Assembly (NCBI GenBank): GCA_022749755.1
Contig: CM040442.1
Location: 16,218,457 to 16,282,456 of the forward strand
DNA from: Azadirachta indica
Lineage: Eukaryota; Streptophyta; Magnoliopsida; Sapindales; Meliaceae
Reading direction: 5' to 3'
Length of the DNA stretch: 64,000 bases
Part shown: piece by piece, positions 1 through 10,587 of the stretch
Position numbering within the stretch: position 1 is the stretch's first letter
Layout: each line of letters starts with the position of its first letter
Program-made: the position numbers and the translations under genes
The notes under the pieces: model-generated
Database searches by the model: none
What the model saw: the letters and a program-made list of their open reading frames with translations, nothing else
Told to the model about the DNA's origin: nothing

Positions 1-660
1 AAAAATCTAATCTTGATTTGGAATAATTTCATTTTAGTGGCTGATATTACTAAACCATTCTTTTTGACCACATGAAGAAATAAATTTAAATGTTTAAAAT
101 GTTGTTCTATTGAATTAGAAAAGATAAGGACATCATCTATGTACACAGTAGAAAAATGTGTGTAAGGGTTGAATATATCGTTCATAATATTTTGGAATTC
201 TGAAGGGGCATTTTTGAATCTAAATAGCATTACGTTCCATTTATAATGACCAACTGGTACTGTAAAAACTGTTTTGTACCTATCTTTTTTATCTATTTGG
301 ACTTGCCAAAATCCACTCTTCATATCGAATTTTGAAAATATTACACCATTGTATAATCTTTTGAGTAAATCCATTTTATTAGGGATTGGATACCTAATCC
401 ATTGAAGAATCTTGTTTAAGGGTTTGTAATTAATAACTAATCTACGGACTTCTCTTTCTATTTTAGAAATTTTGTTAACATAAAAAGCTGGACAACTCTA
501 AAGAGATTTGAATTTCCTAATAAGTCATTTATTGAGTCATTAATTTCTTTTTCACAATGTTCTAACAGTTCATGATTCATTTGAATAGGACGGACTTTTG
601 TAGGGATTTGTTTTTCATTAAAATGTTTTTCATAGGGAAGTTGGACTATATGCTTTTTTC
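1..660 (-). pseudogene. Reverse transcriptase region (left copy), cut by window edge
   Basis: The minus strand encodes a caulimovirid-type reverse transcriptase with the catalytic YIDD box at 132-143, followed by VLIFSN. It mirrors 7700-8322 of the right copy. The downstream RNase H part lies outside the window. Stops upstream (for example near 497) break it. Confidence 0.75.
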
Positions 661-1649
661 TTTCTCAAAAAGTATTTGGTAGGTCCGAATATATTTCTTT
701 TTCTAAAAATAATTGAAGTTTTTGAATTCGTGCTTGAATAGTAAGATTCTCTAATTGTTTTTCAACTTTGTCGTACTGGATTTCTTTCTGCAAAGCTTGT
801 ATATGATTCTTTTTGTTGGATATAATATTAAGTTGTCGGGTAATAGAATTTTCTTGGAGTAAATTGATCTCTTTTTGATTAATAGGAAACAAAAAATGAA
901 AGGTTATTTGTTTGCCTAACACGTGAGTATGGATTCCTTTGTCATCTACAGTGAAAGAATATATTTGAATAAAAAATGGAGTACTAAAAATAATGTTTTG
1001 GTTAAGATTTTTGATTAAAGTAAAATTATTCCTAAAGTAATAATTATTATTACAAATTTTTGCATTTGATAATTTATACCTAACGTTAAGATTTGAACCA
1101 TTTACACCATGTAATTTTTTACTAGTTTTTTCATAAAATTGTATTGGTATTATTTCTTCTTTAATACAATTTTGATCAACATCAGAGTTAACTAAAGCTG
1201 TAGTTTATTAGTGGAAACTATTTCTTATATGAAGTGATATGTGAATATACCATTTTTGAAAATTAATTTTACTAACAAGTTGAATAAATGTATTATCAGG
1301 GTTATTAGTATCGGGTTGAATAATTTCTTTCTGTTTTCTGGTGGAGTTTTCTAACAATTCTATTCTAACATTATTCTGTAATTATTGTAATTGTTGTTCT
1401 TGGACTTTTTGTTCTAATTCCTTAAGTTGTTTTTTGAGTAATTTAACTTTTTGTTGTAATTCTCCTGTAATAACTTGTTTAAAAAGGTTTTGAGTAGGAT
1501 ATTTATCGAAAATTTTATTAAGACTAAATGGTTCTTGAGTACTAAGGTGTTGTTCTTGAGTAAGGATATTTTGAGTTTAAGCAAGTATTCTCTTTTTACA
1601 TCGGAATCTTCTATTTTATCTATAATATCTAAAAGAAATTATTTATCTT

Positions 1650-2760
1650 GTTTTCTACTTGATATCATGTTAAGTGATTGACAGTGGCATATTCATTCAC
1701 TACAACTACAGTTTTGAATACTATCTGTGTCATTGGAATTTTCTATTTTTTGAATAGCTTCAGAGGAATCGGATTGACTACTAGAATTTTCGCTAAGCAG
1801 AAGTTGGCTAAATTTTTGTTTAAGATTCTCATCATCCTTGAATATTTCATTAATCCTATTTCTTATTTTACAGTTGGTGGAAGTATGGCCTGATTTTTTA
1901 CAGTTCCAACAAACTATGGGCTTTTTACCATGTTTGGGCTTACCACCTTTTTTATTCTTTTTATAATAAGGTTCATTAAATTGGACTTTTTTATTATGTT
2001 TTGGAGGATAAATAATAGTTTTGGGCTTATGTGTTTTATTACGGGATGGGGCTGTGAGATTGTCATAATTATATTGAGCACAAAAGTTTCTACGGTTTGT
2101 TTAAAAGAGTATTTCTCACTATTTTTCTTATCTTTTTGTTCTTGACATAAGGTTAAACCTTCTTTCTTAACGAATGCAAAAAGTTGGCCATAAATAATAG
2201 TGTCCCAAAGGATTGAACTACCTCCGGTAATATCTATTAATTTTTTGAATATTCTATTTGAAAAGAATTTGGGTAATCCTGCAATAAATCTTTCTTTTTA
2301 GAAAGAGGTATTGCAGTCCTGTCGTTGGAATATATGCGTAACGAAAACGTTCTTATACCATCTAAAGTCACTTAAGATTGGACACTTAAAATTTGTAAGC
2401 ACTATTTTTGAACTTTGGAGTTCTTCTTGAGAATTGCCTATGAAATGCATGGCTATCGTATGAATGAGTATTTCTACAGCATTTTGAGTTTCTTTGACCT
2501 CTTGGAATCCTTGATTATCTTCTATTATAAGTTGTTCTACGTGATTGAGTATATTTTGTTAAGTAAATGTACTAAGACTATTATCCCACCAATACCTAAG
2601 GGATTATGTAAATTCTGCTACTATTAATCTAGCGGCTTGATGGTCAGTATTTTTTACAGCTTTATAAGCTATTACAGCAATTCCTATTTCTTAGAGTACA
2701 TTCATAATTTCATCTTGAGTAGTAACATACTTAGCACATTCTTCATATTGAATATCTGGT
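1650..2760 (-). pseudogene. Coat-protein region with CCHC zinc knuckle (left copy)
   Basis: On the minus strand the sequence around 1870-1911 encodes C-x2-C-x4-H-x4-C (CWNC...GH...C), the zinc knuckle near the C-terminus of caulimovirid and retroviral nucleocapsid or coat proteins, which binds viral nucleic acid. A Lys-rich stretch precedes it, as expected for a coat protein. Stops interrupt the reading frame. The zinc-binding residues themselves are intact. Confidence 0.7.
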
Positions 2761-2987
2761 GAAGTAGATTTAGGATAATAATTTCTAGTTAATGTGTTTT
2801 TCTAATTATTGGGTTGTCTAGTCTTTTTTTGTAGTCTATTAATTTCTAAGGGTTCACTATTTTCATCTTGACTGTGGGTTTGACTATCTAAAGTTTCATT
2901 TATAGTATTAACATTGGAAGGTCCTGGTAATAACGATAATTTTTTATTAATTTGATCTAAAAGGTCAATTCTGAAAAAATGAGTAAT

Positions 2988-3431
2988 TTATTTATCTTTT
3001 TGCGGTAAACGTTGAGGTTTGAATAGAGGTAGGGTCACACTAGAAGGAAAACTAGGATTAAGGGTAGTTTGGTCTATTTTATCCTCTATATGACTAACTT
3101 GTTTGGAAATGGTGTGCAATATTTGACTTTGATAATTAATCTGTTCATAGAGTTTTTTAATGTCTCCTGAAGTGGAAGGTTCAGTGTTTGATCTATCATC
3201 AGCTAATTTGAATGGTGATGCTGGAATACGACTATCTGAAATATTAAGTTGGAGAGATTCTAAGGGTGGATGTACGGATTGAATAATGCAATGATTTTTT
3301 GTCTCCCATTTTCTAAAATGGCTAGTGTGGACGTTTAAATTTGATTTTCTAAAAGGATACATTATTTTATTATTAAAGGAGTACATTTCAAACCACGTGA
3401 AAAATGAAATATTTGTCTTTATCCTATTCAT
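2988..3431 (-). pseudogene. Linker/coiled-coil segment of viral polyprotein (left copy only)
   Basis: An open stretch of about 147 codons lies between the movement and coat regions. It holds a likely coiled coil (heptad-like run around IKKLYEQINYQSQ and SKQVSHIEDKID) flanked by Ser/Pro-rich sequence. Its first residues belong to the polyprotein frame, so the apparent start is not a real initiation site. The equivalent segment is missing from the plus-strand copy, which jumps from the sequence matching 3763 to that matching 2767. Its function is unknown. By position it links the movement and capsid domains. Confidence 0.5.
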
Positions 3432-3599
3432 GTCTTCATACCAAACCGTTCTAATAATGGCTTGTTGCTCTAAGTCAAAATTGGCTAAAAACCACGTTTT
3501 CTTTTTCTTGTTTAATGGTGAGCTAAAGTCTTGTCTAAGGAAATTTTTATCTATTTTACAGTTTTCATTAATTATTGTGTTAATAGTTTGAAAATCAGA

Positions 3600-4330
3600 A
3601 AATGTTGGAGATTCCGGCCTATGTACTGGTTCGGCTACTGGAGTAGTATACTGAACGGAACTTTGAGTATTTAAATCTTCTATCTTAATAGTTTGAACTC
3701 TAGAGGTGCTAGGAATGGAAAATGATGATCTAGTGGCTTGAAAATTTGAATAGCTAGTTGGCGGTCTAGGTTGTCTAAAAGAATTAAATTTAAGAAGGAT
3801 TTTACCATCATTGGTTTCTAATACTTGAAGAATTTCTTTTTGAGCTAAATTCCTAGGGACTTGTGGTTGATCTATTTTCTAGTTTTCTGAAATACTAATT
3901 TCATCCCATTCGAGTAATTTTGGAGTAAAAGAATCTATTGGGGTATTTTCGTCTTCTGTTTGAATATTCAGAATGGATGTTTCTTCTCTATTGTCTTGTA
4001 ATAAACATGTAGAGTTAAATTGGGAAGTAATTTGTTTAAAATAAATTCTATAAAGAAACATATATCCTTGCCTATGTGGTTGGAATTTAATTTCCGGAAT
4101 ATGGATATTGAGAACTAAAGTGTCTAGGATGGTTGGATCATGCAAATTAACTTGGAAATTTGGTGCACAATTAAAATAAATAGTTCTATTGCAGAGGTTT
4201 GTCTTGACTACGCTTAAAAGGGAATCTTGGAATTTGAGTAATGTTTTATCTTTAAGGAGAAATAAAATTGAAGAATCTAATCTTTTTCTAACTAAATGTT
4301 TGGTTGCTATTTAAATAAGTCCAAAATGAA
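3600..4330 (-). pseudogene. Movement-protein region of left pararetrovirus copy
   Basis: The longest open piece (4145-3879) and its upstream extension match the sister copy at 4910-5400. The repeated hydrophobic and basic pattern, including a stretch ending in LYRIYFKQIT, resembles the 30K-superfamily movement proteins at the N-terminal side of caulimovirid polyproteins. Such proteins move virus through plasmodesmata. An in-frame stop lies just after the DEISISEN stretch and another in the upstream part. It cannot encode a complete protein. Confidence 0.55.
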
Positions 4331-4406
4331 TATAATTAAAAACTTATTCTTTATATTTATTAAATGCAGTAGAATTGAGTAACCTAATTTCTTCGAATTC
4401 ATTTTG

Positions 4407-4621
4407 TTAGATAAATAGTTTAAAATACAGAACATCCTAAGTATAGAGAAGGAGCAGTGTAAAGCTGCTTGTAGGTTTGGCAAGCCAGGTCGCGAGTGGC
4501 AGTAAAATCTTACGAGAAAGTGAGGTTGTAAGTCCAGCGTTCGACCCGAAGGTGTTCCCCTAGCTCTCTTTGTATTTAGAATTTATGCGTTTTAAATTAT
4601 TTATTTACAATAGTTTTAATT
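4407..4621 (+). promoter_or_regulatory. Viral leader between the two inverted copies
   Basis: This 215-bp stretch precedes the first polyprotein ATG (4622). It is present only in the right copy and forms, with 4622-4837, the 431-bp spacer of the inverted repeat. Its centre (about 4455-4560) is distinctly more GC-rich than its surroundings and contains short self-complementary words such as GCTTG...CAAGC. That is compatible with a structured leader of the type caulimovirids use, but no function can be shown from sequence. Confidence 0.4.
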
Positions 4622-7600
4622 ATGGCTTCTTCAATTAGAAAGTTATTTGGTTCTAAGTATAAAGAACCCTCGAAGACCATTAGTTTTAGAGAAATCATGA
4701 GTAAACTTAGTAACGTTAATCAATATTTATCCAAAGATAGATTATCCACTATTCTACCTAATATTATTTATGATATAGAAAAATTTGATTTTAGGATTGC
4801 ATTTTCCATTAAAGAACACGAAAAAATCTTATCTTTACAAAATGAATTCGAAGAAATTAGGTTACTCAATTCTACTGCAGTTAATAAATATAAAGAATAA
4901 GGTTTTAATTATATCCATTTTGGACTTTTTCAAATAGCAATCAAACCTTTAGCTAGAACAAGATTAGATTCTTCAATTTTAGTTCTCCTTAGAGATAAAA
5001 CATTACTCAAGTTCCAAGATTCCCTTTTAGGCGTAGTCAAGACAAACCTCTGCAATGGACCTATTTATTTCAATTGTGCACCAAATTTCCAGATTAGTTT
5101 GCATGATCCAACCATCCTAGACACTTTAGTTCTCAATATCCATATTCCGAAAATTAAATTCCAACCACATAGGCTAGGATATATGTTACTTTATAGAATT
5201 TATTTTAAACAAATTACTCCCCAATTTAACTCTACATATTTATTACAAGACAATAGATGAGAAACATCCATTCTGAATATTCAAACAGAAGACGAAGATA
5301 CCCAATAGATTCTTTTACTCCAAAATTACTCAAATGAAATGAAATTAGTATTCTAGAAAACTGGAAAATAGATCAACTACAAGTCCCTAAGAATTTAGCT
5401 CAAAAAAAAATTTCTTAAATATTAGAAACCAATGATGGTAAAATCTTTCTTAAATTTAATTCTTTTAGACAACCTAGACCTACTCCACCAGATATTCAAT
5501 ATGAAGAACGCGCTAAGTATGTTACTACTCAATACACCGGTGAAGCTATCTATGAATGGAACATAGATGATAGATCCGAATATCAAATTATGAATGTACT
5601 CCAAGAAATAGGAATGGCTGCAATAGCTTATAAAACTGTAAAAAACACTGACCATCAAGCCGCTAGATTAATAATAGCAGGATTTACAAGATTCTTTAGG
5701 TATTGGTGGGATAATAGTCTTAGTACATCTACTCAACAAAGTATACTCAATCACGTAGAATAACTTATAATAGAAGATGATCAAGGATTCCAAGAGGTCA
5801 AAGAAATTTAAAATGCTGTAAAAGTACTCATTCATACGATAGTCATGCATTTCATAGAAAATCCTCAAGAAGAACTCCAAAGTTCAAAATTAATGCTTAC
5901 AAATCTTAGGTGTCCAACCTTAGGTGACTTTAGATGGTATAAGGATATTTTCGTTACACATATATTCCAACGACAGGACTGCAATGCCTCTTTTTGGAAA
6001 GAAAGATTTATTGCAGGATTACCCAAATTCTTTTCAAACAGAATACTCAAAAAATTAGTAGATATTACCGGAGATAGTTCAATCCCTTGAGACACTATTA
6101 CTTATGGTCAACTTTTTGCATTCGTTAAGAAAGAAGGTTTAGCCTTATGTTAAGAACAAAAAGATAAGAAAAATAGTGAGAAATATTCTTTTAAATAAAC
6201 CGTAGGAAACTTTTATGCTCAATATGGTTATGACAATCTCACAACCCTATCCCGTAGGAAAACACATAGGCCCAAAATTATTATTTATCCTCCAAAACAT
6301 AATAAAAAAACCCAATTTAATGAACTTTATTATAAAAATAATAAAAAAGGTGGTAAGCCCAAACATGGTAAAAAGCCCGTAGTTTGTTGGACCTGTAAGA
6401 AATCAGGCCATACTTCCACCAACTGTAGAACAAGAAATAAGATTAATTAAATATTTAAGAATGATGAGGATCTTAGACAAAAATTTAGCTAACTTCTGCT
6501 TAGTGAAAATTTTAGTAGTCAATCCGATTCCTCTGAAACTATTCAAAAAATAGAAAATTCTAGTGACACAGGTAGTATTCAAGACTGTAATTGTAGTGAA
6601 GGAATATGCCACTGTCAATTACTTAATATGATATCAAGTAGAAAACAATATAAACAATTTCTTTTATATATTATAGATAAAATAGAAATTCTGATGTAAA
6701 AAGGGAATACTTGTTTAAACTCAAAGATATCCTTACTCAAGAACAACACCTTAATACTTTAGAACCATTTAGTCTTAATAAAATTTTCGATAAATATCCC
6801 ACTCAAAACCTTTTTAAACAAGTTATTACAGGAGAATTACAACAAGAAGTTAAATTACTCAAAAAACAACTTAAGGAATTAGAACAAAAAGTCCAAGAAC
6901 AACAATTACAACAATTACAGAATAATATTAGAATAGAGTTGCTAGAAAACTCCACTAGAAAGTAGAAAAAAATTATTCAACCCCACAATTCTATAGAATT
7001 AGATTCCAATAATAACCCTGATGGTACGTTTATTAAACTTGTTAGTAAGATTAATTTTCAAAAATAGTATATTCACATATCACTTTATATAGGAAATAGT
7101 TTCCACTTAGAAACCACAACATTAGTTGACTCCGGTGTTGATCAAAATTGTATTAGAGAAGGAATAATATCAACACAATTTTATGAAAAAACTAGTGAAA
7201 AATTATATGATGCGAATAGTTCAAATCTTAACGCTAGGTATAAATTAGCAAATGCAAAAATTTGTAATAATAATTATTGTTTTAAAAATAATTTTACTTT
7301 AGTAAAAAATCTTAGCCAAAACATTATTTTAGGTACTCCATTTTTGACCCAAATATATCCTTTCATTGTAGATGACAAAGGAATCCATACTCGCGTGTCA
7401 GGCAAACAAATCACCTTTCATTTCTTGTCTCCTATAAGTCAAAAAGAGATCAATTTACTTCAAGAAAATTCTATTACCTGACAACTTAATATTATATCCA
7501 ACAAAAGGAATCATATCCAAACCTTGCAGAAAAAAATCCAGTATGATAAAGTAGAAAAACAATTAGAGAATCTTACTATTCAAGCACGAGTTCAAAAACT

Positions 7601-9000
7601 TCAATTATTTTTATAAAAAGAAATATGCTCGGACCTACCCAATGCTTTTTGGGAAAGAAAAAAAGTATATAGTCTAACTTCCATATGAAAAACATTTTAA
7701 TAAAAAATAAATCCCTGCAAAAGCTCGTCCTATTCAAATTAATCATGAACTTTTAAAACATTGTAAAAAAGAAATTAATGACCTATTCAATAAAAGACTT
7801 ATTAGGAAATCCAAATTTCCTTGAAGTTGTCCAATTTTTTATGTTAACAAAAGTTCTGAAATAGAAAGAGGAGTCTCTAGATTAGTTATTAATTACAAAC
7901 CCTTAAACAAGGTTTTTCAATGGATTAAGTATCCAATCTCTAATAAAAAGGATTTACTCAAAAGATTATACAATGGTGTAATATTTTCATAATTCGATAT
8001 GAAGAATGGATTTTGACAAGTGCAAATAGATGAAAAAGATAGATACAAAACAGTCTTTAGAGTACCATTTGGCCATTATGAATGGAACGTAATGCCATTT
8101 GGATTCAAAAATACCCCTTCGAAATTCCAAAATATTATGAACAATATATTCAACCCTTACACACATTTTTCTATTGTGTACATCGATGATGTCCTTATCT
8201 TTTCTAATTCGATAGAACAACATCTTAAACATTTAAATTTATTTCTTCATGTGGTCAAAAACAATGGTTTAGTAGTGTCAGCCACCAAAATGAAATTATT
8301 CCAAATCTATATTAGATTTTTAGGCCATGAAATATATAAATGCACTATTCAACCTATTAATAGATTAATCGAATTTGCTTCAAAATTTCTTGATGAAATC
8401 AAGGAGAAGACTCAATTATAAAAATTTTTAGGATCACTAAATTATGTAGCAGATTTTTTCCCAAACCTTAGACAACTTTGTGAACCATTGTATCAAAGAT
8501 TAAGGAAAAGCCTCTTAATTGGACTGAAGAACATACTAGAGTAATTAAGCTTCTTAAACAAAAGGTTAAGGTTTTACCATATTTATCTATTCCAGATCTT
8601 AGTGCAACCCTTATAATCGAAACAGATGCTTTAGACATAGGTTATGGTGGAATACTTAAGCAAAAAGCTAATAGAAGTGATAAAAAATTAATAGTTAGAT
8701 TTCATTCAGATATCTGGATACGAGCTCAGAAAAATTATTCAACAATTTAAAAAAAAATTTTATCAATTGTTTTATGTATTATGAAATTTCAAGATGATTT
8801 ATTCAATAAAAACTTTTTATTACGAATTGACTGTAAATCTGCAAAGAGGTTTTAGAAAAAGATGTTAAAAACTTGGTATCCAAGCAAATATTTGTGAGAT
8901 AGCAGGCAATTTTGTCCAACTTTGATTTTCAAATTTCCTATATAAAGGGAGAATCTAATTATTTACTGAACTATCTTACGAGAGAGTTTTTACAAGAAAA
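4622..9000 (+). pseudogene. Broken pararetroviral polyprotein: MP - coat - protease - RT - RNase H
   Basis: ATG at 4622 opens a frame of 92 codons. It stops at 4898 but continues in the same frame into the movement-protein region (4910-5470). A deletion of about 1.0 kb joins it near 5480 to the coat region, whose zinc knuckle C-x2-C-x4-H-x4-C lies at 6385-6426. The protease has an intact DSG triad at 7128-7136. Reverse transcriptase covers about 7680-8430, with YIDD at 8179-8190. RNase H follows (about 8600-8960, with the pattern ETDALDIGYGG). Products of the intact family protein would be movement protein, capsid, processing protease and the replicase. Many stops and the deletion make this copy non-functional, while the catalytic residues of protease and reverse transcriptase survive. 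Confidence 0.8.
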
Positions 9001-9054
9001 GATAGAGAGTGAAATTCAAACACAGAGAGAAAACCCAAAATATCCAGCAAAAGT

Positions 9055-10266
9055 ATGAAACCGTCAGATTATGCAATAACTACTCAAATCTCCATCCCTA
9101 GTTACGGTAATATTCTAGTTGCATCAACAACAGGTATGATTTCTTCAACTCAAGAGTATCCTCCTCTCTCCTATACTCAAGTTATAAAATCCGGGTCTTC
9201 TACCCAACTTAGGTTATCTACTCAGAAAAATATTGTGTCTTCTACACAAGTTCCTACTAAAAAATCTCAATATAAAACAAAATCCCAAGCACAGTATATC
9301 CAAGTTAGCCCTTACGATAAACCAATCCAATTAAAAGACCTTTGTGCCCTTACCAATAGATTATTCCAGCCTAATTTCCAATTCCTTATCGATAACCCAC
9401 TCAAAAATAGAAGATTTTACAAATTCATCCTAGTAGACACAAAATCTGTAGAAATTAATCATCACTATAACCCAAAAGACTTTAACCAAATTGCCTACTC
9501 TACTTACAAAATTAAAAAAATTTTATCCCCTAGAGAATTCCCTACAACCTCAATATACTCAACTATACCTTTTTCCGTACCTTACAAACCGGAAGGATAC
9601 AATTATATTGATTATCAAAAGGCATGGTTCAATATGTTTTTCCTTAGATCATTTGACCATTCTTGGTTTATTTAATTTGACCTAACTTGTGCAAACCTCA
9701 CACCTTCTTGGTTTCAAGAATGGTGGTTCTTTTTAGGACTCGAACCATAAATTTACCCACATCAAGTTATCCAAGAATCCTTTCCCTGGCTCAAGAAAAA
9801 TATCCCAAAAACTAATCAACCATTTTTTGCCGAACTCAATTTCCATATTAGATTTTCAATACTGTGGATTTTTTCATAAAATTTTACAGTAAAAAGATTT
9901 TATCCAAAATATAATCTGTCCTTATTAAGAGAATTCAAAATTAAATGGTGAGACAAATATGATTTAAACAAAATTACTCCTTCAGCAATTACTAAATGAT
10001 TAAAGTCAGAGAAGATGATTGTAAAAGCAGTTAAAGAAGTCTCTTCTCCGCCTCCAAAGAGGATTTCTACTCCCCCTGACAAGGCCAGCTCAAGCATCAT
10101 TCTAAAGAATAAGAGACAGTATTATGCCAAAATGTTCGATGAATTAATCGAGAAAATGGAAGAAAAAGAAAATAATGACACTCAAGAATCTTCAACAGGA
10201 TCTACTCAACCACCGACAGATGACCCATATGGTGGACCATTCTCTCAAGACCCATTTGATTTGTAA
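9055..10266 (+). pseudogene. Second pararetroviral ORF (unknown function), broken by stops
   Basis: ATG at 9055 starts a frame that can be followed to the TAA ending at 10266 without any frameshift (10015 is in frame with 9055), interrupted by five stops (9673 and about 9748, 9877, 9952 and 9997). The intact version would have about 403 codons. The N-terminus is Ser/Thr/Gln-rich. The middle has a Trp-rich segment (DHSWFI, then PSWFQEWWFF). The C-terminus has a Pro-rich stretch, a short basic/acidic helix (KMFDELIEKMEEKE) and an acidic tail. I recognise the Trp-rich segment as a feature of downstream ORFs of florendo/petuvirus-like elements. No enzymatic motif is visible. The frame retention suggests decay mainly by point mutation. 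Confidence 0.6.
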
Positions 10267-10289
10267 TTATTCAAGTTCAGACAAAGGCA

Positions 10290-10545
10290 CATTTATCACA
10301 TGGCCGACAGCAAGGATAATTATTCAAGAATATTCAAGGACAATTATGCAAGACTTATTTATCATGTGACCGACATCAAGCACCCTGAAGGACAACTATT
10401 CAAGACAAAGACATGTGACCGACAACAAGCATCTTTCTTTTCCTTTAGTCAATTTTGTTGTGTTCAATAATTATATTCATCAATAATGTAAAAATTATTC
10501 AATTGTAGCTATAAATTAGAATATCGTTTCCTCACTCGAGGAGGC
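10290..10545 (+). promoter_or_regulatory. Pararetroviral promoter-like region with three direct repeats and TATA box
   Basis: Just after the second ORF there are three copies of an 18-20 bp element of the form CATGTGACCGACAnCAAG: 10295-10314 (one variant base), 10361-10380 and 10411-10429. The gaps between them hold repeats of TATTCAAG and GGACAA words. About 80 bp downstream is a TATA box, CTATAAATTA (10509-10518), followed by a pyrimidine-rich stretch (about 10526-10535) suited to transcription start. Position after the last ORF, upstream repeats, TATA and a nearby AATAAA (10604-10609) match the known layout of caulimovirid pregenomic-RNA promoters. Activity is inferred, not shown. Confidence 0.6.
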
Positions 10546-10587
10546 GAACCTAAGAACAAAATACTTAGTGAAAAAATTTTCTTTATA

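Larger units (their letters stand above)
1..4406 (-). mobile_element. Endogenous pararetrovirus, left copy (truncated, degraded)
   Basis: Read on the minus strand, this segment runs in viral order from a movement-protein region (about 4330-3600) through a coiled-coil linker (3431-2988), a coat region with a CCHC zinc knuckle (1870-1911) and an aspartic-protease region (about 1270-900) to reverse transcriptase with an intact YIDD box (132-143). That order is known for Caulimoviridae polyproteins. The copy is cut by the window edge inside reverse transcriptase. Its 5' end stops at 4406, inside the polyprotein N-terminus, so the leader and start codon are absent. Several in-frame stops break it, and the protease triad reads NSD rather than DSG. 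It matches the plus-strand copy base for base over long stretches (6 mismatches in 71 aligned bases around position 40). Placement near florendovirus/petuvirus is inferred from gene order and the second ORF of the sister copy. Confidence 0.85.

Noticed and set aside
4455..4560. tRNA-like appearance of the viral leader (GCGTTCGACCCG resembles a T-loop)
   Set aside because: No acceptor, D or anticodon stem could be drawn around it. The T-loop-like word alone is not enough for a tRNA gene.
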